Shown here: in pieces, positions 40,759 through 49,572 of the stretch
Layout: every line of letters begins with the position of its first letter
How positions within the stretch are numbered: position 1 is the first letter of the stretch
Source: Nocardioides cavernae
GTDB taxonomy: Bacteria > Actinomycetota > Actinomycetes > Propionibacteriales > Nocardioidaceae
Direction: 5' to 3'
Assembly: GCF_013410035.1 (NCBI RefSeq)
Contig: NZ_JACCBW010000003.1
Location: 62,001-126,000 of the forward strand
Length of the DNA stretch: 64,000 bases
Translations under genes and position numbers: made by a program
The notes under the pieces: model-generated
Database searches by the model: none
What the model saw: the letters and a program-made list of their open reading frames with translations, nothing else
What the model was told of the DNA's origin: nothing

Positions 40759-40852
40759 CCCGCGCGTGGCCGGTCGGCGCCGGTGCGGCCGCCGCCGGGT
40801 GCCGTCCCTAGACTCGAGCCCCGCACCGTGACCACCGTGACCAAGGAGATCC

Positions 40853-41398
40853 GTGGCCGTCCAGCCCATCCGCCTCTTCGGCGACCCCGTGCTCCGGCAG
40901 CGCGCCGTCGAGGTCGACGCCTTCGACAAGGAGGTCCGCCAGCTCGTCACGGACCTCACCGACACGATGCTCGCCGCCCCGGGCGCCGGTCTCGCCGCGC
41001 CGCAGATCGGGGTCGGCCTGCGGGTCTTCACCTGGAACGTCCACGGCGAGGTCGGCCACCTCGTGAACCCGTCCCTGCAGCTCTCCGACGAGACGCAGGA
41101 CGGCGCCGAGGGGTGCCTGTCGCTGCCGGAGCTGACCTACGACTGCCTGCGGGCGCTGTCGGTGGTGGCCACCGGCTTCGACATGCACGGCGAGCCCCAG
41201 CGCATCGAGGCCTCCGAGCTGCTGGCCCGCGCGATGCAGCACGAGACCGACCACCTCGACGGCGTCCTCTTCATCGACAAGCTCGACACCGACGCCCGCA
41301 AGGCGGCGATGAAGGAGATCCGCGAGTCGGACTGGTTCGGCCTCGAGAAGCCGACGATCAAGGTCAGCCCGCACGCGACCCGCGGTCTCGGCCTCTGA
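40853..41398 (+). CDS. def: Peptide deformylase
   Basis: Removes the formyl group from nascent proteins. GTG 40853 follows AAGGAG and starts a 181-aa protein with all three metal motifs: [18 protein letters not shown] (Cys ligand) and QHETDHLDG (two His ligands). TAGACT near 40809 is a likely -10 box with a short leader. The stop overlaps the fmt ATG by one base. Confidence 0.97.
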   Translation: MAVQPIRLFGDPVLRQRAVEVDAFDKEVRQLVTDLTDTMLAAPGAGLAAPQIGVGLRVFTWNVHGEVGHLVNPSLQLSDETQDGAEGCLSLPELTYDCLRALSVVATGFDMHGEPQRIEASELLARAMQHETDHLDGVLFIDKLDTDARKAAMKEIRESDWFGLEKPTIKVSPHATRGLGL

Positions 41399-42324
41399 TG
41401 CGCGTCGTCTTCGCCGGCACCCCCGAGGTCGCCCTCCCCGCGCTGGACGCCGTCGCCGCGAGCCGCCACGAGCTCGTCGGTGTCGTCACCCGTCCTGACG
41501 CGCCGAGCGGTCGCGGACGCAGGCTCGTCGCGAGCCCCGTCGCCCAGCGCGCCGAGGAGCTCGGCGTACCCGTCCTCACGCCCGAGCACCCGCGCGACCC
41601 CGACTTCCAGGCTGCCCTCGCCGACCTCCGCCCGGACGCCTGCCCGGTGGTCGCCTACGGGGCCCTGCTGCCGCAGTCCGCGCTCGACCTCGTGCCCCAC
41701 GGGTGGATCAACCTGCACTTCTCCCTCCTCCCCGCCTGGCGCGGTGCCGCGCCGGTCCAGCACGCGCTGTGGGCGGGCGACGAGCTCACCGGCGCCTCGA
41801 CCTTCCGCATCGTCAAGGCGCTCGACGCGGGACCCGTGTTCGGCGTGATGACCGAACGGGTCCGACCCGACGACACCGCCGGCGCGCTGCTCGGGCGTCT
41901 CGCCGAGGGCGGCGCCGGGCTCCTCGTGCAGACCCTCGACGGCATCGAGGACGGCAGCCTGCAGGCGCGCGAGCAGCCTGAGGACGGCGTGTCCTTCGCC
42001 CCCAAGATCCTGGTCGACGACGCCCGGGTCGACTGGACCCGCCCGGCCGTGGGCATCGACCGCCAGGTCCGGGCCTGCCACCCGGCGCCCGGTGCGTGGA
42101 CGACCTTCGGTGGAGAGCGGGTCAAGCTCGGCCCGCTGCAGGTCGTGGACCGCGAGCCGCTCACGCCCGGCGTCCTCGAGGTCACCAAGAACGCCGTCCT
42201 CGTCGGCACCGCGACGGCTCCCGTCCGGCTCGGCGACGTCAAGGCCTTCGGCAAGAGGCAGATGTCCGCCGCCGACTGGGCCCGCGGCGTACGCCTCGAG
42301 TCCGGTGCCCGCGTCGGCGACTAG
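41398..42324 (+). CDS. fmt: Methionyl-tRNA formyltransferase
   Basis: Formylates initiator Met-tRNA using 10-formyltetrahydrofolate. ATG 41398 shares one base with the def stop and yields 308 aa. The start [19 protein letters not shown], the catalytic Asn and His in [19 protein letters not shown], and the C-terminal OB-like domain ([21 protein letters not shown]) are standard. It is paired with def, as usual. Confidence 0.97.
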   Translation: MRVVFAGTPEVALPALDAVAASRHELVGVVTRPDAPSGRGRRLVASPVAQRAEELGVPVLTPEHPRDPDFQAALADLRPDACPVVAYGALLPQSALDLVPHGWINLHFSLLPAWRGAAPVQHALWAGDELTGASTFRIVKALDAGPVFGVMTERVRPDDTAGALLGRLAEGGAGLLVQTLDGIEDGSLQAREQPEDGVSFAPKILVDDARVDWTRPAVGIDRQVRACHPAPGAWTTFGGERVKLGPLQVVDREPLTPGVLEVTKNAVLVGTATAPVRLGDVKAFGKRQMSAADWARGVRLESGARVGD

Positions 42325-42336
42325 TCTCGTCCGGTG
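42322..42336 (+). promoter_or_regulatory. Leaderless -10 element for the YjbR-rsmB pair
   Basis: TAGTCT (42322-42327), six bases, GTG 42334. It overlaps the fmt stop codon TAG. Confidence 0.5.
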
Positions 42337-42765
42337 AGCACCTCCCGGTCCGGCACCCGTCCCGCGCGCCCCGAGGACGTCGACGAGATCTGCGGCTCCC
42401 TGCCGGAGACCGAGCTCGGCACGTCGTGGGGCGACCGGCCCACGTGGAAGGTGCCGCGCGGGGACAAGGGCAAGGGCTTCGTCCTCTACCGCGCTCCGCA
42501 CAAGACGGCGGTCGATCCCGACACCGGGGAGATGTACGACGACCTGGTGGTCATCACCACCCCGACCGAGGTGGAGAAGCACGCGCTGGTCGAGGACGGG
42601 TCGACCCCGTTCTTCACCATCGACCACTTCGACGGCCACGCCGCCGTCCTGGTGCGGCTCTCCCGGCTCGGCGAGATCAGCCGGCAGGAGCTCGTCGAGG
42701 TCATCACCGACGCGTGGGCCACCAAGGCACCGAGGAAGCTGGTCCGGGAGCACCTCGGTGAGTGA
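42334..42765 (+). CDS. MmcQ/YjbR family protein
   Basis: A 143-aa protein with the CyaY-like fold of the MmcQ/YjbR family. The N-terminal ICGSLPETELGTSWGDRPTWKVPRGDKGKGF and the central VVITTPTEVEKHALVEDGSTPFFTIDHFDG with a V-L-V-R-L strand are characteristic. The family is described as DNA-binding in annotation only; its role is unknown. It overlaps rsmB by eight bases. Confidence 0.85.
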   Translation: MSTSRSGTRPARPEDVDEICGSLPETELGTSWGDRPTWKVPRGDKGKGFVLYRAPHKTAVDPDTGEMYDDLVVITTPTEVEKHALVEDGSTPFFTIDHFDGHAAVLVRLSRLGEISRQELVEVITDAWATKAPRKLVREHLGE

Positions 42766-44071
42766 GCGCCGCCGACCGGTCGACCGGCCGCGGCGTGCGG
42801 CGCTCGACGTCCTCACCGCCGTCCGCGCCGACGGCGCGTACGCCAACCTCGTCCTCCCGCAGGTCCTCCGCAAGCACCGGCTCGAGGGCCGCGACGCAGG
42901 CCTGGCCACGGAGCTCGCCTCGGGCGCGATCAGGATGCAGGGCCTCTACGACCCCGTGATCGACGCCTGCCTCACCAAGCCGCGGCTCCAGCCGGAGGTG
43001 CGCGACGTCCTGCGCCTCGGCGCCCACCAGCTGCTGTCCATGCGGGTGCCCGACCACGCGGCGATCTCGACGAGCGTCGACCTCGTCCGGGCCAGCGTCG
43101 GTCAGGGGCCGGCGGGGCTCGTCAACGCCGTCCTCCGCGCCATCAGCCGACGTGGCGTGCAGGACTGGATCGACGACGTCGCGCCTGGTCGCGCGTCCGA
43201 CCTCCACGGGCACCTCGCCGTCGCACAGTCACACCCGCGGTGGGTCGTCGACGCTCTCGCCGACGCACTCGGGGCCGACGACGAGCTCGAGGACCTCCTC
43301 GCGGCCGACAACGCCGCCCCCCGGGTCACCCTCGTCGCCCGCCCCGGCCTCGCGAGCGTCGCGGAGCTCGAGGCGGCCGGCGGCAGCCGTACGCCACGCT
43401 CGCCCCACGGCGTCGTGCTGACCGGTGGCGACCCCGGGAGCGTCCCCGCCGTCGCCGAGGGACGGGCCGGCGTCCAGGACGAGGGGTCCCAGCTCGTCGC
43501 GCTCGCCCTGGCCGATGCGGTGCTCGAGGGACGCGACGAGACGTGGCTCGACCTCTGCGCCGGCCCCGGCGGCAAGGCGGCCCTCCTCGCGGCGATCGCC
43601 GCCCAGCGAGGAGCCACCCTCGTGGCCAACGAGCGCCAGCCCCACCGTGCCGCGCTCGTCGCGTCCGCGCTGCGGGCCGTCCCCGCCGGCGTCGCGCACG
43701 TCCTCGCCGGTGACGGGATGCGACCGGCGTGGGTGCCCGGCGTCTTCGACCGCGTCCTGGTCGACGCGGCCTGCACCGGTCTCGGCGCCCTGCGACGCCG
43801 TCCGGAGGCACGCTGGCGCCGCGCTCCCGGTGACCTCGGCCAGCTCGTCGCCCTCCAGCAGGTGCTGCTCGACGTGGCCCTGGAGTCCGTACGTCCGGGC
43901 GGCGTCGTGGTCTACGCCACGTGCTCGCCGCTCCTCGCCGAGACGACCGAGGTGGTGCAGGCGGTGCTCGCCAGGCGCGCAGACACCGTCGAGGTCGACC
44001 GCCTGCAGCTGTGGCCGCACCGCGACGGCACCGACGCGATGTTCGCCGCGACGCTCCGCCGCGAGGGCTGA
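42758..44071 (+). CDS. rsmB: 16S rRNA m5C methyltransferase RsmB, NusB-fused
   Basis: Methylates a cytosine of 16S rRNA (C967 in E. coli). The 437-aa protein from GTG 42758 has a NusB-like RNA-binding domain (about 1-140; RRAALDVLTAVRADGAYANLVLP) and a SAM domain with WLDLCAGPGGKAALLA (motif I) and the catalytic Cys in ATCSPLLAETTEVV (motif VI). Motif IV reads VDAACTGLGALRRRPEARWRR, where D-A-P-C is usual: the Pro is replaced by Ala. The start overlaps the YjbR-like gene. Confidence 0.93.
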   Translation: MSERRRPVDRPRRAALDVLTAVRADGAYANLVLPQVLRKHRLEGRDAGLATELASGAIRMQGLYDPVIDACLTKPRLQPEVRDVLRLGAHQLLSMRVPDHAAISTSVDLVRASVGQGPAGLVNAVLRAISRRGVQDWIDDVAPGRASDLHGHLAVAQSHPRWVVDALADALGADDELEDLLAADNAAPRVTLVARPGLASVAELEAAGGSRTPRSPHGVVLTGGDPGSVPAVAEGRAGVQDEGSQLVALALADAVLEGRDETWLDLCAGPGGKAALLAAIAAQRGATLVANERQPHRAALVASALRAVPAGVAHVLAGDGMRPAWVPGVFDRVLVDAACTGLGALRRRPEARWRRAPGDLGQLVALQQVLLDVALESVRPGGVVVYATCSPLLAETTEVVQAVLARRADTVEVDRLQLWPHRDGTDAMFAATLRREG

Positions 44072-44079
44072 GACCGGGC

Positions 44080-44826
44080 TCAGTCGTCCTCGAGGTGCCG
44101 CAGGTAGGCCCACGGCTCCGCGAGGTAGCGGCGCCAGTGGTCGACGACCTCGAGGTCCTCCCACGCCGACTCGCGCAGCCCCCACGGTCCGACCTCGAGG
44201 ATGCGGGCGCCGGGCATCGCGGCGAGGACGGGGGAGTGGGTGGCGCAGAGCACCTGCCCCCTGCGGGCGACCACGCGCTGCAGCGCGGCGACGAGCCCCA
44301 GGGTGGAGGAGAACGAGAGCGCCGCCTCCGGCTCGTCGAGGCAGAAGAACCCCGGCCCGGTGAACCTCGACTCCAGCACCGCGAGGAACGACTCGCCGTG
44401 GCTCATCTCGTGGAAGGCCGGGTCCGGGTCGCGGCCGGCGGGGTGGTCCTCCAGGTAGGAGTACCACCCGTGCATCGTCTCGGCACGCAGGAAGAAGCCC
44501 CACCTGCTCGCCCCCGCACCGCGCACCAGCTGGAGCGCGTCACCGAGGGGCGACTCGGTGGCCCGGGTGGAGTGCCGGCTGTGGGTGCTCCCGCCCTCCG
44601 GGGACAGGCCGTACGCGGTCGCCACCGCCTCGACGAGGGTCGACTTGCCCGAGCCGTTCTCCCCGACCAGGAAGGTCACCCCGGGACCGAGGTCGAGGCC
44701 CTCGGCGAGGACCTGGGCGACCGCGGGGATGGACGCGGGATAGCCCCGAGGAGCCAGCTCGTGGCCACGACGCGCCTCGACGCGACGCACGGGGTGTCGC
44801 GTGATGTCCTCACCCCGCCACGGCAT
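44080..44826 (-). CDS. AAA family ATPase (SMC/RecF-like, single nucleotide-binding domain)
   Basis: A 248-aa soluble ATPase. Walker A GENGSGKST lies near residue 53, followed by a loop rich in Ser/Thr/Arg. A signature-like MSHGESFLAVLE and Walker B FFCLDEPEAALS lead to the H-loop ATHSP. This fits AAA_15/AAA_21-type ATPases, often parts of DNA or RNA damage or defence modules, but no partner nuclease is adjacent. ATG 44826 is supported by a -10 box TACGGT (complement of 44833-44838) six bases upstream. It is convergent with rsmB. Confidence 0.82.
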   Translation of the reverse strand: MPWRGEDITRHPVRRVEARRGHELAPRGYPASIPAVAQVLAEGLDLGPGVTFLVGENGSGKSTLVEAVATAYGLSPEGGSTHSRHSTRATESPLGDALQLVRGAGASRWGFFLRAETMHGWYSYLEDHPAGRDPDPAFHEMSHGESFLAVLESRFTGPGFFCLDEPEAALSFSSTLGLVAALQRVVARRGQVLCATHSPVLAAMPGARILEVGPWGLRESAWEDLEVVDHWRRYLAEPWAYLRHLEDD

Positions 44827-45015
44827 GGCGACACCGTAGCCAGCGGCACCGACGGGCCGCCGGTGGGTCGGTCCGTCACCCAGACAGGTGAATCTCCGGC
44901 GACCTCCCCGCGTCCGGTGCGCGTCGGCTGTTCCCAACGCGTGCACGGCCGAGCATGATGGGGTCCAGCGCCGCGCACCGGAGGGGTGCTCGGCGTCACG
45001 GGGAGCTGGGAACAC

Positions 45016-46041
45016 ATGCACGTGCGAAGTCTTCTTGGGGTCGTGGCCGCCACGACGATGTCGCTCGGCCTGCTGGCGGGCCCGGCCGGCGCTGCCGGCT
45101 CGCGGACCGTGTCGGGGCCCGCCACCGGTGACGACGACGTCTACCTCACCTACGTCCGCTGCGACGACCTGTTCGGCAGCGCCGTGGCGCCGCAGTCCCG
45201 GATCAACCTCGGCCCGTACGCCGCCCCGCTCGGGCGCCGCTCGCTCGGCCTGGTGCCGGCCGCGGGCGGCAGCGCCGCGGGTCCGTACGCCACCATCGAG
45301 TCGCTGGCCGACGTCGACGCCTCGGTGTCCGTGGCCGCGACCGGCGGCGGCCGGGGCGTGTCCTGGATCCTGGCGGTCACGCAGGCCAGTCCCGTCGGCA
45401 CGGCCTGGCGCGGCCGTGCGACCGTCTCCGTCCCGGCCGGGTCGTGGCAGCAGGTCTCCGCGTCCGAACTGACCTACACCTGGACGCTGGTCGACCTCGC
45501 GACCGGCGCCGCCCTCGACGCCGCCGGCACCGCCACCCCGGCTGCGTTCGCCGCCGAGCACGGCGACGGCGCCGGCTTCGTGGTCACGGGCCTCGGCTGC
45601 GACGGGAAGGCCTTCAACCTCGACGCGGTGCGGTCGTCCGGGACGACGCTCGACTTCGAGGGGGTCACCCTGACCAGCACGATCGCCGCCGGCAGGCAGC
45701 AGGTCGCGGTGGGCGACGAGGTCGAGATCACCGGCCGGGTCACCGACGGCGCCGGCCGCCTCACCGGCGACTCCCTCGTCCTCGAGCAGCGGGTGCCCGG
45801 CGCCGGGTGGTCCCCGGTCGGCAGGCCCGTCCTGGCCGGTCGCGACGGTGTCGCGCGGGTGTCCGTGCCGGTCGCGGAGACCACCGAGTTCCGCTGGCAC
45901 CGCCCGGAGGGCCAGTACGCCGACGAGGGCTGGTCCCAGACGGTCACCGTGACGGCCACGCAGCCTGCCCAGCCCGACCAGTCCAACCAGTCCGGCCAGT
46001 CCGGCCAGCCCGACCAGTCCGAGGCTCCGGCGCAGCAGTAG
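45016..46041 (+). CDS. Secreted protein of unknown function
   Basis: A 341-aa exported protein. ATG 45016 gives a clean signal peptide (HVRSLLGVVAATTMSLGLLAGPAGA, cleavage after AGA near residue 27). The mature part is beta-rich. The C-terminal third (from about 215, LDFEGVTLTSTIAAGRQQVAVGDEVEITGRV) resembles an Ig-like fold. The last 25 residues are a low-complexity Gln/Pro/Ser tail of QPDQS-type repeats. No catalytic motif is recognised. Two cysteines (in RCDDL and GLGCDGK) may form a disulfide. Confidence 0.72.
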   Translation: MHVRSLLGVVAATTMSLGLLAGPAGAAGSRTVSGPATGDDDVYLTYVRCDDLFGSAVAPQSRINLGPYAAPLGRRSLGLVPAAGGSAAGPYATIESLADVDASVSVAATGGGRGVSWILAVTQASPVGTAWRGRATVSVPAGSWQQVSASELTYTWTLVDLATGAALDAAGTATPAAFAAEHGDGAGFVVTGLGCDGKAFNLDAVRSSGTTLDFEGVTLTSTIAAGRQQVAVGDEVEITGRVTDGAGRLTGDSLVLEQRVPGAGWSPVGRPVLAGRDGVARVSVPVAETTEFRWHRPEGQYADEGWSQTVTVTATQPAQPDQSNQSGQSGQPDQSEAPAQQ

Positions 46042-46051
46042 CCCGCGCGGC

Positions 46052-46066
46052 TAGGCTCGGCGCATG
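46052..46066 (+). promoter_or_regulatory. Leaderless -10 element for the LigD-type polymerase gene
   Basis: TAGGCT (46052-46057), six bases, ATG 46064. Confidence 0.5.
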
Positions 46067-47023
46067 GCGTCGCCGTTCATCGAGATCGAGGTCGACGACC
46101 GCGTCGTCAAGGTCACCAACCCCGACCGGGTCTACTTCCCCGAGACCGGGGCGACCAAGCTCGACCTGGTCGAGTACTACCTCGCCGTCGGCGACGGCAT
46201 CGTCAACGCACTCCGCGAGCGGCCCTGCATGCTGCACCGCTTCCCCAAGGGCCTGGCCGGCGACAAGGTCCACCAGAAGCGCCTCCCCGCCGGCGCTCCC
46301 GAGTGGGTCGAGACGGTCCAGCTGTTCTTCCCGCGCTGGAAGCGCACCGCCGACGAGCTGTGCGTCACCGAGCTCGCCAGCGTGATCTGGGCCGTCCAGA
46401 TGTCGACGGTGGAGTTCCACCCGTGGAACAGCCGCCGCGCCGACACCGAGAAGCCCGACGAGTGGCGCATCGACCTCGACCCCGGCCCGGACTGCGGGTG
46501 GGACACCGTCCAGCGCGTGGCGCACGTCGCGCACGAGGTCCTCGACGAGCTGGGCGCCGTCGGCTTCCCCAAGACCAGCGGTGGCTCCGGGCTGCACGTC
46601 TACGTCCGGATCCCGCCCGACCACGGGTTCCAGGACGTACGCCGCGGCGCGCTCGCGTTCGCGCGCGAGGTCGAGCGTCGCAGCGGGGGAGACGTCACCA
46701 CCGCGTGGTGGCGCAAGGACCGCGACCCGGACCAGCTGTTCGTGGACTACAACCAGAACGCCCGCGACCACACGATCGCGGCGGCCTACTCCGTCCGCGG
46801 CGTCCCCCGCGCCCGCGTCTCCGCCCCGATCCGCTGGGACGAGGTCGACCACTGCGAGCCGGACGACTTCACGATCGCCACGATGCCCGCCCGCTTCGCC
46901 GAGATCGGCGACCTGCACGCCGCCATCGACGACCACCCCTTCGACATCGCCCCCCTCCTCGAGTGGGCCGCGCGCGACGAGGCCGAAGGCGCCGACACCC
47001 CGCCCGAGCCGGACGAGGACTGA
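46064..47023 (+). CDS. Stand-alone LigD-type polymerase/primase (PolDom, AEP superfamily)
   Basis: A 319-aa archaeo-eukaryotic primase-like polymerase related to the polymerase domain of bacterial NHEJ ligase D. Landmarks are VTNPDRVYFPETGATKLDLVEYY, HRFPKGL, the metal-binding D-L-D (Asp137, Asp139 in RIDLDPGP), KTSGGSGLHVYVRIPP and DYNQNARDHTIAAAYSVR with the third acidic site. The ligase and nuclease domains are absent and no ku gene lies nearby, so it is a free-standing enzyme, like mycobacterial PolD-type proteins. It may fill gaps in repair. Confidence 0.9.
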   Translation: MASPFIEIEVDDRVVKVTNPDRVYFPETGATKLDLVEYYLAVGDGIVNALRERPCMLHRFPKGLAGDKVHQKRLPAGAPEWVETVQLFFPRWKRTADELCVTELASVIWAVQMSTVEFHPWNSRRADTEKPDEWRIDLDPGPDCGWDTVQRVAHVAHEVLDELGAVGFPKTSGGSGLHVYVRIPPDHGFQDVRRGALAFAREVERRSGGDVTTAWWRKDRDPDQLFVDYNQNARDHTIAAAYSVRGVPRARVSAPIRWDEVDHCEPDDFTIATMPARFAEIGDLHAAIDDHPFDIAPLLEWAARDEAEGADTPPEPDED

Positions 47024-47062
47024 CTGCCGCGGCGCACGCCCGGCCCGGCGCCGCTTCCGGTG

Positions 47063-47121
47063 TGGTCCGCATCGAAAATCAGGTTGGACCCGGCCCTCAG
47101 CATGAATTCTGATGCGGACCA
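47063..47121. repeat. Interrupted palindrome between the polymerase gene and a membrane-protein gene
   Basis: TGGTCCGCATC (47063-47073) is perfectly complementary to GATGCGGACCA (47111-47121). The 37-base interior holds further partial pairing (AAAATCAGG with CTCAGCATGAATTCT). It lies 40 bases after the polymerase gene and ends 32 bases before the next -10 box, so it may be a terminator or a mobile palindrome. Confidence 0.7.
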
Positions 47122-47153
47122 TCGCGACGCTGCGCGCACCGCCCGGGTCCGCC

Positions 47154-47168
47154 TAGGATCGACGGGTG
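47154..47168 (+). promoter_or_regulatory. Leaderless -10 element for the small membrane protein
   Basis: TAGGAT (47154-47159), six bases, GTG 47166. Confidence 0.5.
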
Positions 47169-47426
47169 AACCCTGCCGCCGTCTCCGCAAGCCCCGTCCT
47201 ACCGGTCGCCGCCGAGTGGCTGCTGCTCCTCACCGTGGTGCTCGGAGTGGTGTGCACCCTGGTGGCGTTCCGCCTCGTCTCGAGGGGCGTGATGCGCACC
47301 TTCGGAGCGATCGCGGTCCTGATCCTGAACTTCGTGCCGCTCCTCGGACCCTTGGCGGCGGCGCTGGGGCTCCTCTGGGGCTACTCGCGCCGCAACAGCG
47401 CGGTGCAGGACGGCGCGACCGCCTGA
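47166..47426 (+). CDS. Small two-helix membrane protein
   Basis: An 86-aa protein from GTG 47166 with two hydrophobic segments (about 17-39, AEWLLLLTVVLGVVCTLVAF, and 47-69, AIAVLILNFVPLLGPLAAAL) and a short polar tail. It resembles no family I know. The -10 box in the standard position supports it as a real gene. Its role is unknown. Confidence 0.65.
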   Translation: MNPAAVSASPVLPVAAEWLLLLTVVLGVVCTLVAFRLVSRGVMRTFGAIAVLILNFVPLLGPLAAALGLLWGYSRRNSAVQDGATA

Positions 47427-47488
47427 GCCCGGCGCGGGTGCACAGCCCCCGCACAGGTCGTCCTCACCGTCCTCTCACGTGGGGCTCG

Positions 47489-47504
47489 TAGCCTCGACGG
47501 CATG
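47489..47504 (+). promoter_or_regulatory. Leaderless -10 element for the lipid kinase gene
   Basis: TAGCCT (47489-47494), seven bases, ATG 47502. Confidence 0.5.
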
Positions 47505-48449
47505 CCCGAGGACATCGCCAGCCGCCCCCGCACCGATCGCGTGGCCGTCGTCGTCAACACCGCCGCGCGTCGCGGGGCCCACGCCCTGCCGCTCGTCGGG
47601 CAGGCGCTGCGGGGCGTCGCGGACGAGGTGCGCGTGCACGCGGTCAGCGGGGGACCGGAGCTCCGGCGGGCGCTCGACGACGTGATGGCCCACGCGCCCG
47701 ACCTGCTCGTCGTCGGTGGCGGCGACGGCACGATCGGGTACGCGGCCGCGACGGTGGCCCACACGCGTACGACCCTGGGCGTCCTGCCGCTCGGCACCGC
47801 CAACGACTTCGCCCGGACGTTGGAGATCCCGTCGAACCTGGTCGCTGCGGTCGACACCCTCGCGACCGGCAGGGTCGTGGACGTCGACCTCGGCCGCGTC
47901 GACGGACGGGCGTACCTCAACGTGGCCTCGGTCGGGCTTTCGGTGGCGGTGACGCAGCGCCTCACCCCCGGCCTCAAGCGGCGGCTGGGGCGCTTCGCCT
48001 ACCCCGCCGCGACGATCGCGGCGTACCGCTCGCACCGGCCGTTCGCAGCACGGCTCGAGCTCGACGACGGCCGGGTCCTCGAGCTGCGCGACCTCATGCA
48101 GGTCGCGGTGGGCAACGGCCGGCACTACGGCGGCGGGCTCACCGTCGCGCCGGACGCCTCCATCGACGACCACCTGCTCGACGTGTACGCCGTCGAGCAG
48201 GGCCGCCTGCGCGACCACGTGTCGGTCGCCCGCCTGCTGCGCACCGGGCACCTGGTCGAGCACGAGCGCGTCCACCACGTCACCACCCGCCGGCTGCGCC
48301 TCGTCACCGACGAGCCCCTGCCGGTCAACCTGGACGGCGAGATCGCGGCCACGACGACCGCTAAGTTCGAGGTGGACCGCAACGCCCTGCACGTCGTCGT
48401 GCCGACGACGAGCCGTGCCGCGCGGATGGACGGCACCCCGACTCCCTAG
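47502..48449 (+). CDS. Diacylglycerol kinase family lipid kinase
   Basis: A 315-aa kinase of the DagK/YegS superfamily. It has VAVVVNTAARRGAH, the nucleotide-binding GGGDGTIGYAA (near residue 70), LPLGTANDFARTLEIP, GGGLTVAPDASIDDHLLDVY and the C-terminal beta domain ending EPLPVNLDGEIAAT. It likely phosphorylates diacylglycerol or a related lipid at the membrane. The stop TAG overlaps the rpe -10 box. Confidence 0.88.
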   Translation: MPEDIASRPRTDRVAVVVNTAARRGAHALPLVGQALRGVADEVRVHAVSGGPELRRALDDVMAHAPDLLVVGGGDGTIGYAAATVAHTRTTLGVLPLGTANDFARTLEIPSNLVAAVDTLATGRVVDVDLGRVDGRAYLNVASVGLSVAVTQRLTPGLKRRLGRFAYPAATIAAYRSHRPFAARLELDDGRVLELRDLMQVAVGNGRHYGGGLTVAPDASIDDHLLDVYAVEQGRLRDHVSVARLLRTGHLVEHERVHHVTTRRLRLVTDEPLPVNLDGEIAATTTAKFEVDRNALHVVVPTTSRAARMDGTPTP

Positions 48450-48461
48450 GATCGTGCCGTG
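48447..48461 (+). promoter_or_regulatory. Leaderless -10 element for rpe
   Basis: TAGGAT (48447-48452) overlaps the stop of the lipid kinase gene; six bases, then GTG 48459. Confidence 0.5.
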
Positions 48462-49121
48462 GGCATCCAGATCACGCCGAGCATCCTCAACGCCGACCTC
48501 TCGCACCTCGCCGACGAGATCGCGCGCATCCCCAGCGCCGACTGGGTGCACGTCGACGTGATGGACAACCACTTCGTCCCCAACCTCACGCTCGGACTGC
48601 CGATGATCGAGGCGCTCCGCGGACACGTGTCGCAGCCGATCGACGCCCACCTGATGATCGAGGACGCCGACAGGTGGGCACCGGCGTACGCCGAGGCGGG
48701 CTGCGGGTCGGTCACGTTCCACGCCGAGGCGGCGAAGGCCCCCGTACGCCTCGCGCGGGAGATCCGCGCCCAGGGCGCCCGGGCGTCCATGGCGCTCAAG
48801 CCGGCGACCCCCATCGAGCCCTACGAGGCGCTGCTGCCCGAGCTCGACATGGTGCTGATCATGACGGTCGAGCCGGGCTTCGGGGGGCAGAAGTTCCTCG
48901 ACCTGTGCCTGCCCAAGATCCGCACGGCCCGCGAGCTGGTGCGCAGGCACGACGTCCAGACCTGGATCCAGGTCGACGGGGGAGTGTCCCTCGAGACCAT
49001 CGAGCGCTGCGCCGAGGCGGGCGCGGACGTCTTCGTCGCCGGGAGCGCCGTCTACTCCGCCGACGACCCGGACGCGATGGTGCGCGAGCTCAGGGCGCGG
49101 GCCGAGGCGGCGCTGGGCTGA
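48459..49121 (+). CDS. rpe: Ribulose-phosphate 3-epimerase
   Basis: Pentose-phosphate pathway enzyme interconverting ribulose and xylulose 5-phosphate. The 220-aa TIM barrel has [32 protein letters not shown] (catalytic Asp and His), [24 protein letters not shown] and VDGGVS with the second catalytic Asp. GTG 48459 is supported by a -10 box. The stop overlaps the next ATG (TGATG). Confidence 0.97.
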   Translation: MGIQITPSILNADLSHLADEIARIPSADWVHVDVMDNHFVPNLTLGLPMIEALRGHVSQPIDAHLMIEDADRWAPAYAEAGCGSVTFHAEAAKAPVRLAREIRAQGARASMALKPATPIEPYEALLPELDMVLIMTVEPGFGGQKFLDLCLPKIRTARELVRRHDVQTWIQVDGGVSLETIERCAEAGADVFVAGSAVYSADDPDAMVRELRARAEAALG

Positions 49122-49546
49122 TGCCGCGCCACGCCCGGCCGTGGGAGCGCCTGCTCACCCTGCTCGGGACCGTGGGGGAGGTCGACGCGTCGACGCCGGG
49201 ACGCATCCGCGTGCGCATCGGCCGACAGCGGGTCGAGGTCGTGATGACGGAGCGGGAGTGGGAGGACCTGGTGAGGGTCCCGTACGGCTCCTTCGACGGC
49301 GCCGCCCAGCACCTGCTGCGCGCCCTCGCCCTCGCCCAGGCGGACCAGGCGCCGTACCTCGTCCACCACCTGTACGACCTCGAGCCGAGCCAGACACCCC
49401 AGAGCCCCTCGCGCCTGCTGGAGGAGACCGACCTGCGTGCGGCGCGGGAGAGCCTCCGCGAGCACCCGGGCACGCCCGGAGAGTGGCGTCCGTACCCGCC
49501 GGGCCACGAGAAGTCGCAGCGCCGTCTGCAGGATCCGCCGTCGTAG
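49121..49546 (+). CDS. Conserved-looking hypothetical protein coupled to rpe
   Basis: A 141-aa soluble protein. ATG 49121 shares a base with the rpe stop. The N-terminal half contains a compact basic beta segment (RIRVRIGRQRVEVVMTEREWEDLVRV) and then a helix ALALAQADQAPYLVHHLYDLEPS. The C-terminal 50 residues are polar and probably unstructured. I recognise no family. Coupling to rpe makes a real gene likely but says nothing clear about its job. Confidence 0.65.
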   Translation: MPRHARPWERLLTLLGTVGEVDASTPGRIRVRIGRQRVEVVMTEREWEDLVRVPYGSFDGAAQHLLRALALAQADQAPYLVHHLYDLEPSQTPQSPSRLLEETDLRAARESLREHPGTPGEWRPYPPGHEKSQRRLQDPPS

Positions 49547-49557
49547 GGACCGGTCCG

Positions 49558-49572
49558 TAGATTGGCGGCATG
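49558..49572 (+). promoter_or_regulatory. Leaderless -10 element for the DUF427 gene
   Basis: TAGATT (49558-49563), six bases, ATG 49570. Confidence 0.5.

Noticed and set aside
37342..41031. A 1229-codon open frame antisense to metK, priA and def
   Set aside because: Same GC artefact; it crosses three well-identified genes and has no recognisable domain.
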